39,972 nucleotides of DNA from RGIG3102 sp964369915 (lineage in GTDB: Bacteria; Bacillota; Clostridia; Oscillospirales; Ruminococcaceae), in the NCBI GenBank assembly GCA_964369915.1, contig CAYJGG010000015.1, forward strand, positions 1 through 39,972. The letters are read 5' to 3'. Every line of letters starts with the position of its first letter. Position 1 is the first letter of the stretch. A program made the position numbers and the translations under genes. The notes beneath the pieces are model-generated. The model had not been told where the DNA came from, searched no databases, and was given only the letters and a program-made list of their open reading frames with translations. Of this stretch, positions 16,465-25,456 are shown piece after piece.

Positions 16465-17856
16465 ATGAGTTATATGAAAGTGTATAATACATTAACTAGA
16501 AAAAAAGAGGAATTTATTCCTTTAAAAGAAAAAGAATACAAAATTTATGTGTGTGGACCAACTGTATATAATTATATTCATATAGGTAATGCACGTCCTG
16601 CGATTATTTTTGATACATTAAGAAAATATTTAGAATATAGAGGAAATAAAGTTCACTATGTTTCAAATATTACAGATATTGATGATAAAATTATTAAAAA
16701 AGCTATTGAAGATAAAGTGAGCTTTGATTCAGTTGCTAGAAAATTTGAAAATGAATATTTTGTTGATTTAGAAGGATTAAATGTTAAAAAAGCAGATGAG
16801 ACACCAAGAGTGTCAGATCATATCCCAGAAATCATTGAAATTATCGACACATTAATTTCTAAAGGACATGCTTATAGAGCTGAAAATGGTGATGTGTATT
16901 TTAGAGTTCACAGCTTTAAAGAGTATGGCAAATTAAGTGGGCAACCAATAGAAGATTTAGAAGTTGGTGCAAGAATTGAAGCGAATGATATAAAAGAAAG
17001 CCCAGTAGACTTTGTTTTATGGAAGGCCTCAAAAGAGAATGAGCCGAGCTGGCAATCTCCGTTTTCAGATGGTAGACCAGGCTGGCATATTGAATGTAGT
17101 GCAATGAGTAAAAAGCATTTAGGCGATATTATAGATATGCACGGTGGCGGACAAGATTTAATATTCCCACATCACGAAAATGAAATAGCACAAACTGAAT
17201 GTGCAACAGATAAAGAGTTTGCAAGATATTGGATGCATAATGCTTATATCAATGTTGATAATCAAAAGATGTCAAAAAGTTTAAATAATTTTTTCACTGT
17301 TAGAGATATTGCAAGTGAATATGGATATGAAGCGATTAGATATTTTCAGTTAACTGCTCATTACAGATCTCCTTTAAATTTCACAAGAGAAATTATGGAT
17401 CAATGTAAAGCAGGGCTTGAAAGAATGTATACCTCAAGAGATACGCTTGATTTCTTAATTGAAAATGCAAATGGCGAAAATAATGAGCTTATAGCTATAA
17501 GCGATAAATTTAAAGAAGAATTTATTAAAGTTATGGACGATGATTTAAACACAGCCGATGCACTTTCAAAAATATTTGAACTTGTTACTGCTATTAACAC
17601 AAAAGGCAACAATGAAACTAAAGATAGCTTAGTTTATGCAGCGAAAATTTTTGATGAATTAACAGAGGTTTTAGGTATATTATATAATAGAAAAACTGAT
17701 GAAATTCCAGTGGAAGTTTTAGCATTAGTAGAAGAAAGAACAAAAGTTAGACAAGAGAAAAATTGGGCAAGAGCAGATGAAATAAGAGATGAACTTGACG
17801 CATTAGGTTTTTATGTTAAAGACACTAGAGAAGGCCCTCAAATTCTTCATAAGTAA
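16465..17856 (+). CDS. cysS: Cysteinyl-tRNA synthetase
   Basis: This class I aminoacyl-tRNA synthetase charges tRNA-Cys. The 463-residue length is normal. The zinc ligand C30 starts CGPTVYNYIHIGN, which contains the HIGH-type motif HIGN at 39-42. Further zinc ligands are in WHIECSAMS and HHENEIAQTE. The KMSKS loop is at 268-272. It follows a cysteine T-box, so expression should rise when charged tRNA-Cys falls. The ATG is preceded by CGAAAGGG. In many Clostridia cysS is followed by mrnC and rlmB; here a terminator follows instead. Confidence 0.98.
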   Translation: MSYMKVYNTLTRKKEEFIPLKEKEYKIYVCGPTVYNYIHIGNARPAIIFDTLRKYLEYRGNKVHYVSNITDIDDKIIKKAIEDKVSFDSVARKFENEYFVDLEGLNVKKADETPRVSDHIPEIIEIIDTLISKGHAYRAENGDVYFRVHSFKEYGKLSGQPIEDLEVGARIEANDIKESPVDFVLWKASKENEPSWQSPFSDGRPGWHIECSAMSKKHLGDIIDMHGGGQDLIFPHHENEIAQTECATDKEFARYWMHNAYINVDNQKMSKSLNNFFTVRDIASEYGYEAIRYFQLTAHYRSPLNFTREIMDQCKAGLERMYTSRDTLDFLIENANGENNELIAISDKFKEEFIKVMDDDLNTADALSKIFELVTAINTKGNNETKDSLVYAAKIFDELTEVLGILYNRKTDEIPVEVLALVEERTKVRQEKNWARADEIRDELDALGFYVKDTREGPQILHK

Positions 17857-17942
17857 ATTATTATTTAATTTTTGGAGTATGGCAAAGCGATATTTGGATA
17901 TGAGTTTACTAAAAAGAAAAAATTAACTTTTATAATATAAAA

Positions 17943-17981
17943 AAATAAGTAGATATTTTATATAGCTACTTATTTTTATTT
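17943..17981 (+). terminator. cysS terminator
   Basis: AAATAAGTAG pairs perfectly with CTACTTATTT and is followed by TTATTT, about 87 bp after the cysS stop codon. Confidence 0.75.
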
Positions 17982-18012
17982 GTAAATATTGAGTAAAAGT
18001 ATTAATAAGCTA

Positions 18013-18041
18013 TTGAAAATTATTAAAAAAAAGTATACACT
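18013..18041 (+). promoter_or_regulatory. Putative promoter of MFS/GDPD operon
   Basis: TTGAAA is followed after 17 bp by TACACT, 50 bp upstream of the MFS start codon. The match is moderate. Confidence 0.4.
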
Positions 18042-18090
18042 AAGTAAATAAGAATAAATAACACACATAAAATAAAAAAGGAATGATTAT

Positions 18091-19368
18091 ATGAAACTTA
18101 ATTCAAAAAGAACATTTTTTATTGGACTTGCCTTTTTATCAATTTCTGCTTTTTGGCAGATGTATGATAATGTAGTACCATTAATGCTAAGTCAAAGTTT
18201 TGAGCTTGGTGAATTCACAACAGGTATAATAATGTCGGCTGATAATGTTTTAGCGTTGTTTTTACTTCCATTAATGGGAGCATTTTCAGATAAAGTTAGC
18301 ACAAAATTAGGAAAAAGAACACCATTTATAATAGTTGGAACTGTTTTAGCTGTTATATTTATGACAGCGCTGCCATATGCTACAAACACAAAAAATCTGC
18401 CACTGTTTATTATTGCCCTTGCACTAACATTAATTTCAATGGCTTTATATCGCTCACCAGCAGTTGCCCTAATGCCTGATTTAACTCCAAAACCTTTAAG
18501 AAGTAAAGGTAATGCAGTTATAAATTTAATGGGTGCAGTTGGCGGTATGCTAGCTTTAGTGTTTATTAGTTTTTTAGTGCCAAAAGTTGAAAATCCAAAT
18601 TACCAAACTTTGTTTTTTGCAATTTCAGTTGTTATGGTTTTAGCTGTTATTTTATTATTAATAACAACTCCTGAAAATAAATTAGTAAAGCAAGTTGCGT
18701 TAGAATATACAGACGAGGAAGAGGTTGTAACTACTACATCAGGAAATGAAAAACTTCCAAAAGAAGTTCAAAGAAGTTTATTATTTATCCTTTTTTCAAT
18801 TTCTCTATGGTTTATGGCAAATAATGCTGTTCAAACAGCTTATTCAAGATATGCTATAAATGTTTGGGGACTTGAAGGCGGAAGTTATGCACAAACTTTA
18901 TTAATAACTACAATAGCCTCAATTTTAAGCTATATTCCAATAGGTATAATTGCAAGTAAAATAGGAAGAAAGAAAACTATAATGATAGGCCTAGTTTTAA
19001 TGCTATTAAGTTTTACTATAGCAGGATTCTTTACAGAATTTAGCCCGCTAATAAATGTAGGATTTGCTTTAATTGGTGTAGGTCTTGCAGCTGTTAATGT
19101 TAACTCGTTACCAATGGTAGTTGAAATGAGTAAGGGCAGTGATGTTGGTAAATACACAGGATACTACTACACTTTCTCAATGTCGGCACAAATTATAACT
19201 CCTATCCTTTCAGGATATTTATTGCAAGAAATTTCATATAGTATATTATTCCCTTACTGTACTTTTTTCACTGTTGCGGCTATGTGTACAATGAGTCAGG
19301 TAAAACATGGCGACTCAAAGCCAACGAGCAAAAAATCAAGTTTAGAACATTTTGACGTGGAGGACTAA
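18091..19368 (+). CDS. MFS transporter, sugar-type (SLC45/GPH-like)
   Basis: This is a 425-residue secondary transporter with about twelve membrane helices. The N-terminal FWQMYDNVVPLML and the following SADNVLALFLLPLMGAFSDK, with KLGKRTPFIIVG as the loop 2-3 motif, are typical of MFS members annotated as SLC45-like or glycoside-cation symporters. A second loop motif, IASKIGRKKTIMIG, begins the C-terminal half. The start follows AAAAAAGGAATG. It is 3 bp from a glycerophosphodiester phosphodiesterase gene, so the transported compound may be a glycerophosphodiester or its alcohol part. That link is inference from context. Confidence 0.85.
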   Translation: MKLNSKRTFFIGLAFLSISAFWQMYDNVVPLMLSQSFELGEFTTGIIMSADNVLALFLLPLMGAFSDKVSTKLGKRTPFIIVGTVLAVIFMTALPYATNTKNLPLFIIALALTLISMALYRSPAVALMPDLTPKPLRSKGNAVINLMGAVGGMLALVFISFLVPKVENPNYQTLFFAISVVMVLAVILLLITTPENKLVKQVALEYTDEEEVVTTTSGNEKLPKEVQRSLLFILFSISLWFMANNAVQTAYSRYAINVWGLEGGSYAQTLLITTIASILSYIPIGIIASKIGRKKTIMIGLVLMLLSFTIAGFFTEFSPLINVGFALIGVGLAAVNVNSLPMVVEMSKGSDVGKYTGYYYTFSMSAQIITPILSGYLLQEISYSILFPYCTFFTVAAMCTMSQVKHGDSKPTSKKSSLEHFDVED

Positions 19369-19371
19369 TTT

Positions 19372-20193
19372 ATGATAGCCTTTTATATTGCAATAGTAAT
19401 TTTAATTCTAATTTTAATATACTTATACTTAATAATGCCAAACACAGTAAAAAAAGAAGATACAAATAAATTCTATAATTTTTTATATGCTCATAGAGGT
19501 TTTCACGATAATAAAGGCGATGCCCCTGAAAACTCAATGCTATCCTTTGCAAAAGCTGTTGAAAATGGATACGGAATGGAGCTTGATATTCAGCTAACAA
19601 AGGATAATAAAGTTGTAGTTTTTCATGATTTTACTTTAGATAGAGTTTGCAAAGTTAAAGGGAAGGTTATTGATTTTACATATGATGAAATTAAAAACTA
19701 TAAATTATTAGATAGTCAAGAAACTATTCCACTTTTAGAAGATGTTTTAAATGAAGTAGATGGAAAAACTCCATTAATAGTTGAATTTAAAGTTCAAGAT
19801 TCAAATAAAGTGCCAGTGCTTTGCAAAGAGGCAAGTAATATACTAGAAAAATATAATGGGCTCTATTGTATCGAATCGTTTAATCCAGCTGTAGTTATTT
19901 GGTATAAAGAAAATAAAAATGATATAGTAAGAGGTCAATTATCTTGTAATTATGGTGCTTATGGAAAAGGAAAGCCACAGTTTAAAGCGCTAGAATATCT
20001 TTTAATGAATTTTAAAGCAAAACCTGATTTTATAGCCTATGATAAAGATGGATATAATAATATATCAAGAAAGCTATGCAGAAATTTATTTAAAAACACA
20101 GCAGTTGTGTGGACTTTATATTCTCAAGAAGATTTGGATAAAGCAAAAAATCATTTTGATTTATTTATATTTGAAGGATTTAAACCTGAATAA
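19372..20193 (+). CDS. Membrane-anchored glycerophosphodiester phosphodiesterase
   Basis: This 273-residue GDPD-family TIM barrel hydrolyses glycerophosphodiesters to glycerol-3-phosphate and an alcohol. An N-terminal hydrophobic helix (residues 2-22) likely anchors it in the membrane. Catalytic features follow in order: AHRGFHDNKGDAPENS with the first catalytic histidine and the ENS metal site, ELDIQLTKD, and VVFHDFTLDR with the second histidine, then VEFKVQ. It overlaps nothing but starts only 3 bp after the transporter stop, with GGAGGA in the transporter end. Transcription ends at the shared bidirectional terminator. Confidence 0.93.
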   Translation: MIAFYIAIVILILILIYLYLIMPNTVKKEDTNKFYNFLYAHRGFHDNKGDAPENSMLSFAKAVENGYGMELDIQLTKDNKVVVFHDFTLDRVCKVKGKVIDFTYDEIKNYKLLDSQETIPLLEDVLNEVDGKTPLIVEFKVQDSNKVPVLCKEASNILEKYNGLYCIESFNPAVVIWYKENKNDIVRGQLSCNYGAYGKGKPQFKALEYLLMNFKAKPDFIAYDKDGYNNISRKLCRNLFKNTAVVWTLYSQEDLDKAKNHFDLFIFEGFKPE

Positions 20194-20194
20194 A

Positions 20195-20229
20195 AAAAAC
20201 GAGTTATTGAATTTCAATAGCTCGTTTTT
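20195..20229. terminator. Bidirectional terminator between convergent genes
   Basis: A 15-bp stem with one G-T pair is flanked by an A-tract and a T-tract. It serves the plus-strand GDPD gene and the minus-strand membrane protein gene. Confidence 0.9.
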
Positions 20230-20233
20230 AATT

Positions 20234-21043
20234 TTAAATTTCTTTAATTTTCTTTTGAGTTGGAACAAAGTTTTGTGCGATTGTTCGTTTATATCCCTTT
20301 GATTTTGAATAGAAAAAACCGCAAACAGAAAAAACAAAAGCTCCAACGAAATTTACAATCATATCTTTCATTGTATCAATTAAACCAATATCTAAATAGC
20401 CACCAAGTCCAAGTGGCTCACCATTTATATAAACTTCCTCTATCCCATTAATGTGAATAACGGTGTTTGTTAGAGTTTCATCTAAAGCCACAGTGTGAAG
20501 TGAATTTATAATAGTGTCTTTTTGCATATCTGTTAAAAAGATGTAATCCATTCCAAATTCAAAAAATTCCCACATAACTGCAACAGTCATTGAAAAGCAA
20601 AATGCAACTAAAGCCATAAAAAAAGGAGATAATTCAAATGTTAGTTTATCATTATTGTTTAATATAACAACTAAAGAAAAGCCAACAGCAGCAGCTAAAA
20701 AGCCATTTAAGGTGTGTAGCATTGTGTCCCAACCAGGGATTTTCACATAAAATGCATTGATTTCGCCTAGAATTTCTGCGGCGAATATAAATAGAAATAT
20801 AGTTATTTCTAAAGCAGGTGGTAAATCAATATTTATTTTAGTTTGAATCCAACTAGGGATGTAAAATAGAAATAGAGTTAGTAAGCAAAAGAACACCCCT
20901 GCATAGTTGCCTAAAAAGAATTGGCGAACCATACTAAATATAACAATTACACGCAGAATATTAAGAACAATAAACGAACTTTTATGTTCTTGTATCTCCT
21001 CCTTAATAGACTGTTTAAATGATGATTTTTTAGAAGTTTTCAT
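20234..21043 (-). CDS. Multi-pass membrane protein, possibly DUF2238/YjdF-like
   Basis: This is a 269-residue membrane protein of unknown function. A basic cytoplasmic N-terminus leads into about six or seven hydrophobic helices. The conserved-looking region WDTMLHTLNGFLAAAVGFSL followed by FSMTVAVMWEFFEFGMD, with charged residues inside helices, recalls the DUF2238 (YjdF) family. A C-terminal helix near DTMKDMIVNFVGAFVFSVCG is also characteristic. The start follows GGAAGGAAGGA. It has its own promoter with a 5' leader of about 135 nt. No enzymatic motif is visible. Confidence 0.7.
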   Translation of the reverse strand: MKTSKKSSFKQSIKEEIQEHKSSFIVLNILRVIVIFSMVRQFFLGNYAGVFFCLLTLFLFYIPSWIQTKINIDLPPALEITIFLFIFAAEILGEINAFYVKIPGWDTMLHTLNGFLAAAVGFSLVVILNNNDKLTFELSPFFMALVAFCFSMTVAVMWEFFEFGMDYIFLTDMQKDTIINSLHTVALDETLTNTVIHINGIEEVYINGEPLGLGGYLDIGLIDTMKDMIVNFVGAFVFSVCGFFYSKSKGYKRTIAQNFVPTQKKIKEI

Positions 21044-21184
21044 AATATCCTTCCTTCCTTTTTATTTTTTTAGTAGGTTAATATTGAACAAAGTTTTTAT
21101 AATTTTAAAAAGATAAAGACATAAAGTTTAAAAGTCTAAAAATATATTTTAACTTTAATATAAATACTATGCCTCTTACTTTTA

Positions 21185-21212
21185 ATTATACCATTTTTAA
21201 CTATTATATCAA
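21185..21212 (-). promoter_or_regulatory. Promoter of the DUF2238-like gene
   Basis: On the minus strand TTGATA is followed after 16 bp by a perfect TATAAT, about 140 bp upstream of the ATG. The -35 touches the terminator hairpin of the upstream gene. Confidence 0.65.
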
Positions 21213-21213
21213 G

Positions 21214-21257
21214 AAAAGCCTTAATTACTATATTAAAATATAATAATTAAGGCTTTT
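21214..21257 (-). terminator. Terminator of the glycosidase-like gene
   Basis: A perfect 14-bp stem (AAAAGCCTTAATTA with its complement, 16-nt loop) lies directly after the minus-strand stop at 21261 and ends in TTTTCTT on that strand. Confidence 0.75.
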
Positions 21258-21260
21258 TTA

Positions 21261-23321
21261 TTATAATTTTATTTCGATTAATTGTAGTAGTTCTAATTTT
21301 TCAACAGTTAGAGTTGTTTTATCTTCTTGGATATCAACTTTAATTTTAGTATCACTTTCTTTAATTTTAGCAGATTTAATTTTATAAGGAAGAGTGATGT
21401 TTATATTATAAATAGGTGCAACAGGAGAATGGTCTTGTTCGTTTAATAAAGCAAAATACTTATTGCCATCTTTATTCCAGCAAACTATTTCAACAAAACT
21501 TGGTGCATCGCTTATAAAACTTAAATCTTTAGCTAGATATTTAATTAAATTAGAAACAACTTCTCTTGTGAAATACGGCACCATACTTTCAATCGGTGCA
21601 GCCACCCATAGAATTTTACCTTTTCCAACATTTTTTAATACCATAGAAGGTGAATTAGTGCTTTCGCCTGGAGGGTTTGAATGGATAGCTGAAAATTCGT
21701 ATGTTGCAGTTGGAGTATACGGCAAAGTTAAATTAGCTAAAACTGTATGCTCGCCAGAAAATTCCATTATAGCTTGAGAGAGTCTTACGTTTAATGGAGT
21801 TTCACTAGAAAAATTATTCATAAATTCTTTTCCAATTTTAGTTGGCGCCATATAAGTGACGTTATGTTTTGTAGTATCAATGTATTTTGCTTCTAATAAA
21901 TCAAGGAGTTTTTTATTACCGATTCTGCCTGAAATATATAAACTACCACCATTTAAAACATATTTAATTATTGCATCAGCCTCGGTGTCTGTTAAATTAA
22001 CAACATCTGAAATAGTTAAAACTTTTTCGTTTATTTTATCTATTTTACTAGCAGGATACACATCGAATAATATATTTTTTTCTCTTAAAATTTTTGCCAT
22101 ATTAACTGGATTTTTGCAAAAATCATTTGTAAATGTGTCGTGAAAAGGAATAGTTGAGGCTATATCAAGGCCGTTTTCTTTCCAGTCGTATTTTGAATTA
22201 TCAGGGAATAGTATTGCAACGTCTTTTTCCATTTTGCCATTTACATATTTTTCGTATTTTTCACTGTTTGTAAATGTTTGTTTTATTATTCCAGTGTATG
22301 CCTCTTTAACTAATGTACCATCAGGATTTATCCCATCGCAAACAGCAAATGCACCGCCATGAACTAAAGTGATAACAGTGTTTAAATATAATTCTTCGTA
22401 AGTTTTAGCAGTTGTATGAGCAGACAGCCCTGGATCGCAACGTGATGTGATAAAGACAAATGGCATTACTTTAGTTAAGTTTTTATAGTATTTACATATA
22501 AATGTTTGTTCAAGACATCCGCCATATAAATCCCCGCTAACATAATCGCAAGCTTCATTTGCAACTCTATCGGTTGTTGAGAATTGCCAAGGAGCAGAGA
22601 TATTAGACATATTATGTTCAACGGTAACATAGCTTTTTGCTTCTTTAATAGCTTTTGTTGATAAAGAAGTGAATTCAACCATCCAATCTTCTCTTATTTT
22701 TTGGAAATTTTTAAATTCATCGCTTTCTAAATCAATAGTGGCAGGCATCTCTTTTCCAGAAATTTTTAAATATTTATCCTTACAGCTATCGCAATAGCAA
22801 ATTTCAGGCCAGAAAGGCATATCTAAAAATAGAGTGTCTATATCATAATTAGAAACTAATTCTTGCAATGCTCCACGAACATAAGCTCTGTATTCTTCAT
22901 TATTAGGGCAAATTAATCCATATCTTCCACGGCGAAACATACTAAAATTATGATAATCGCAATAATCTAAAGATGTTTTTCCTTCAGAATTAATCATTCT
23001 CCATTCTGGATGATTATCATAAACCCAGTTATCAAATATTTGAGAAAAATAACTTTCAACAAATAATCCTTCACTATGAGCTAAATCAATCATCTCTTTA
23101 ACATAATCTTTATCAGTTAATGCTTTATGAGTTCTACCAAACTTTGTTGGATGATGCGCAAGACCAGTATGAGGGCGAGATTTTACAACAACAGTTTGTG
23201 CATTAGATTCTTTAAATAAAGAAATGATTTCTCGAGGATTAAATTTTGAAAGATAAATAGGCTTATCATCGCTAATGTGCATATCTAAAAATATACGGCG
23301 ATAGTTATTGTCATACCACAT
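21261..23321 (-). CDS. Putative glycoside hydrolase (GHL6/GH42-like), cytoplasmic
   Basis: This 686-residue protein has no signal peptide, so it should act inside the cell. The N-terminal barrel starts with YRRIFLDMHISDD and contains SRPHTGLAHHPTKFGR and YFSQIFDNWVYDNHPEWR. Next comes DTLFLDMPFWPEICYCDSC, a pattern typical of hypothetical glycosyl hydrolase family 6 and GH42-like barrels. A conserved acidic VTVEHN lies near 235. The region about 365-560 (VAILFPDNSKYDW, GGSLYISGRIG) resembles the GATase-like trimerisation domain of GH42 beta-galactosidases, and a small beta domain ends the protein. It diverges from the Dpp-type importer and shares its control region, so it probably processes the imported glycoside. 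Substrate and catalytic pair are not proven. Confidence 0.65.
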   Translation of the reverse strand: MWYDNNYRRIFLDMHISDDKPIYLSKFNPREIISLFKESNAQTVVVKSRPHTGLAHHPTKFGRTHKALTDKDYVKEMIDLAHSEGLFVESYFSQIFDNWVYDNHPEWRMINSEGKTSLDYCDYHNFSMFRRGRYGLICPNNEEYRAYVRGALQELVSNYDIDTLFLDMPFWPEICYCDSCKDKYLKISGKEMPATIDLESDEFKNFQKIREDWMVEFTSLSTKAIKEAKSYVTVEHNMSNISAPWQFSTTDRVANEACDYVSGDLYGGCLEQTFICKYYKNLTKVMPFVFITSRCDPGLSAHTTAKTYEELYLNTVITLVHGGAFAVCDGINPDGTLVKEAYTGIIKQTFTNSEKYEKYVNGKMEKDVAILFPDNSKYDWKENGLDIASTIPFHDTFTNDFCKNPVNMAKILREKNILFDVYPASKIDKINEKVLTISDVVNLTDTEADAIIKYVLNGGSLYISGRIGNKKLLDLLEAKYIDTTKHNVTYMAPTKIGKEFMNNFSSETPLNVRLSQAIMEFSGEHTVLANLTLPYTPTATYEFSAIHSNPPGESTNSPSMVLKNVGKGKILWVAAPIESMVPYFTREVVSNLIKYLAKDLSFISDAPSFVEIVCWNKDGNKYFALLNEQDHSPVAPIYNINITLPYKIKSAKIKESDTKIKVDIQEDKTTLTVEKLELLQLIEIKL

Positions 23322-23411
23322 AATAGGTTCTCCTTTAATTAAAAATAAGGGATAAAATTTGAGTTTTCAATTATTAAAAATGAATAAAAATGTATTTTAT
23401 TCAAATTGAGT

Positions 23412-23440
23412 ATAATACAAAAAGGTATAAATGTACACAA
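23412..23440 (-). promoter_or_regulatory. Putative promoter of the glycosidase-like gene
   Basis: On the minus strand TTGTGT is followed after 17 bp by TATTAT, about 90 bp upstream of the ATG. An overlapping TATACT is an alternative -10. Confidence 0.5.
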
Positions 23441-23479
23441 AAATTTTTTATATTTGGAATAAAATTTAAATAAAAATGC

Positions 23480-23493
23480 TGTAAACGTTTCCA
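23480..23493. promoter_or_regulatory. Catabolite-responsive element (cre) for CcpA
   Basis: TGTAAACGTTTCCA matches the core cre consensus TGNAANCGNWWNCA at every defined position. It lies in the divergent control region, 40 bp upstream of the glycosidase promoter and about 140 bp upstream of the importer promoter. A LacI-family regulator other than CcpA could also use it. Confidence 0.6.
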
Positions 23494-23533
23494 AATGTGT
23501 ATAAAAAATGACACAATATTTACAAATAATGAA

Positions 23534-23628
23534 GATTGTAAATATTTTAACAATCCATACTAGTCGATTTGTACAAATATAATTTATAAAAATGCAACTT
23601 TTATCTAAACTTATGCAAAATTTGGATA
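23534..23628. promoter_or_regulatory. Cluster of three palindromes, candidate operators
   Basis: Three inverted repeats lie upstream of the importer promoter: GATTGT/ACAATC (23534-23555), the perfect palindrome ATTTGTACAAAT (23567-23578), and TATCTAAA/TTTGGATA (23602-23628, one G-T). The last ends 6 bp before the -35. The ROK repressor encoded at 30178 is the obvious local candidate to bind one of them. Confidence 0.4.
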
Positions 23629-23634
23629 AAACAC

Positions 23635-23663
23635 TTGTAAATTTATGGTGCTGAGGATATAAT
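23635..23663 (+). promoter_or_regulatory. Promoter of the Dpp-type importer operon
   Basis: TTGTAA is followed after 17 bp by a perfect TATAAT, giving a leader of about 110 nt before the binding-protein gene. The interval 23322-23780 otherwise holds no gene that I can support. Confidence 0.75.
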
Positions 23664-23780
23664 GGGGTTAGAGTTATTCCCACGATGAAATTAATTGATT
23701 TTTTTGTTGGGGATAATTACATTAAATATCTAAATTATAACAATTTAGAAATCATTAAAAAATGGAAGGACTTAAGACTT

Positions 23781-25388
23781 ATGAAAAAACTATTTTCTCT
23801 TTTCTTAGTTGCTGCAATGGCTATTAGCCTTGTTGGATGTTCATCAGGAACAGAAACTGAAGAAACAACAGAAGGAATGACGACGACAGAAACAACTGCT
23901 ATTGTTTCAGAAGACAACGATTTTGTTGTTGCTTTCCAAGCAGATGCTACAGGTTTGAATCCTCATAAAGATTCAAATGGTGTATCAAACTCAATTATTA
24001 ACAATATGTATGAAGCTTTAGTTACATTTGATCAAGATAGTAATATTATTGCTATGCTTGCTAGTGAATGGACAGTTTCAGAAGATGCTCTTACTTACAC
24101 ATTTAAACTTCAAGAAGGTGTAACATTCCACGATGGCGAAGTTTTCAATGCACAAGCTATAGTTGATAACTATGAATACATCATTCTTGATGAAACATTA
24201 AGCGCTTACAGACAAGTGTCTAACTGGGAGTCAATTGAAGTTTTAGGCGATTATGAAATTGCTATCACTTTAATTACTGCTAACAACACATTCTTAAATA
24301 AATTAACACAATTAAGAATTATTAGCCCAGCAGTTTTAGCAACAGAAGATCCAGGATCTGCTTTAAATGATATGTCTTACGGTACTGGACCTTTCAAATT
24401 TGAAGGCGATAGAATTGAAGGCGGACACACAACAATGGTTCCTAACACAGAATACTGGAGAGAAGGACCAAAAGTTGATTCTCTAACATTTAAAGTTGTT
24501 CCAGAAGATGGTTCACGTATGGCTATGCTACAAACAGGCGAAGCTGATTTAATTAATCCACTTCCAGCTATCCAAGCTACAGAATTAGAAAGTGATCCTT
24601 CAATTATCGTTAACAACACAAAAGGTATCACATACCGTTATGCAACTCTAAACCAAAACTATACATTAGAAGATGGCAGACAGCCATTTGCAGATGTTAG
24701 AGTGCGTCAAGCTATGAACTATGCTTTTGATAGCTTAGCTTATGCTCAAGTAGTATTCAATGGTTTTGCTAGTGAACCAACATCAATATTCTCAGATCAA
24801 ATCATGTACCACTCAGAAATGACTCCTTATTCAATTGATCTTGATAAAGCAGCATCATTAATGGAAGAAGCTGGTTACGCTGATGGTTTCCCTGTTGATA
24901 TTTGGGTTGATAACACAACAGTTGAAATGGCTGGTGCTGAATTCTTTAAACAACAAATGTCAGAAATTAACATAGATGTTAATGTTATGCCAATGGAATC
25001 AGCTACAATTGCTTCAATGGTACAACAACCAGTTGAAGAAACAGAAGTTGAAATCTGGTATGTAAACTGGGGTTCAGGTTCTTATGAAGCTGATGGTTCT
25101 ATGAGAAGTATCCTACACAGCGATAGCTTCCCAGTAGGACGTTACAACACTGCTTACTACAGCAACCCAGAATTTGATAGATTATTAGATGAAGCTTTAG
25201 TATCAAATGATACAGCTGAAATAGCTGATCTATATGCACAAGCTCAAGCTATCGCTTGGGAAGAGTGCCCATGGGTATTCTTAGGTAATGATAACAACCT
25301 ATCTGCTCAAAAAACATATGTTGCTGGCTTACAATATAAACCAGCTGGTGAAGTTGTTTACAGAACAGTAGAACTAGTACAAGAATAA
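23781..25388 (+). CDS. Dpp/Opp-type ABC importer substrate-binding lipoprotein
   Basis: This is a 535-residue family 5 extracellular solute-binding protein (SBP_bac_5). I place the start at 23781, which gives a textbook lipoprotein signal (MKKLFSLFLVAAMAISLVGC, lipidated C20) behind GGAAGGA. The frame is open upstream to 23685, but that part is A/T-rich and lacks signal character. A Thr/Glu-rich linker follows the lipid anchor. FHDGEVFNAQAIVDNYEYI, a stretch resembling the family signature, and the end VYRTVELV fit the family. Codon use is richer in C-ending codons (AAC, TTC) than its neighbours, suggesting high expression. Members bind di- and oligopeptides, but some carry nickel, sugars or muropeptides. 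The amino-sugar genes downstream argue for a glycoconjugate. Confidence 0.93.
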   Translation: MKKLFSLFLVAAMAISLVGCSSGTETEETTEGMTTTETTAIVSEDNDFVVAFQADATGLNPHKDSNGVSNSIINNMYEALVTFDQDSNIIAMLASEWTVSEDALTYTFKLQEGVTFHDGEVFNAQAIVDNYEYIILDETLSAYRQVSNWESIEVLGDYEIAITLITANNTFLNKLTQLRIISPAVLATEDPGSALNDMSYGTGPFKFEGDRIEGGHTTMVPNTEYWREGPKVDSLTFKVVPEDGSRMAMLQTGEADLINPLPAIQATELESDPSIIVNNTKGITYRYATLNQNYTLEDGRQPFADVRVRQAMNYAFDSLAYAQVVFNGFASEPTSIFSDQIMYHSEMTPYSIDLDKAASLMEEAGYADGFPVDIWVDNTTVEMAGAEFFKQQMSEINIDVNVMPMESATIASMVQQPVEETEVEIWYVNWGSGSYEADGSMRSILHSDSFPVGRYNTAYYSNPEFDRLLDEALVSNDTAEIADLYAQAQAIAWEECPWVFLGNDNNLSAQKTYVAGLQYKPAGEVVYRTVELVQE

Positions 25389-25398
25389 GTTTCACACG

Positions 25399-25431
25399 AA
25401 AGGGGAGAGTTGTTAGAAACTTTCCCCTTTT
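25399..25431 (+). terminator. Intercistronic hairpin between binding protein and permease
   Basis: A 13-bp stem with one G-T pair (core AAAGGGGA/TCCCCTTT) and a 6-nt loop is followed by a short T-tract. It is probably a partial terminator or 3' stabiliser that gives the binding protein more mRNA than the permeases. Confidence 0.7.
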
Positions 25432-25456
25432 AATTTAAAACAAGGAGGCATAATCA

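Noticed and set aside
17879..17926. Short frame of 15 codons (MAKRYLDMSLLKRKN) after cysS with GGAG before the ATG
   Set aside because: The spacing of the ribosome binding site is too short (1 bp), the peptide matches nothing I recognise, and the stretch lies just before the cysS terminator.
23339..23683. Open frame of 114 codons on the minus strand in the divergent control region
   Set aside because: The product is a run of hydrophobic and Lys/Phe/Ile residues expected from A/T-rich non-coding DNA, and it covers both promoters and the cre site.
23685..23780. Upstream in-frame extension of the substrate-binding protein
   Set aside because: It would bury the lipoprotein signal peptide 32 residues inside the chain; the ATG at 23781 gives a proper signal and ribosome binding site.
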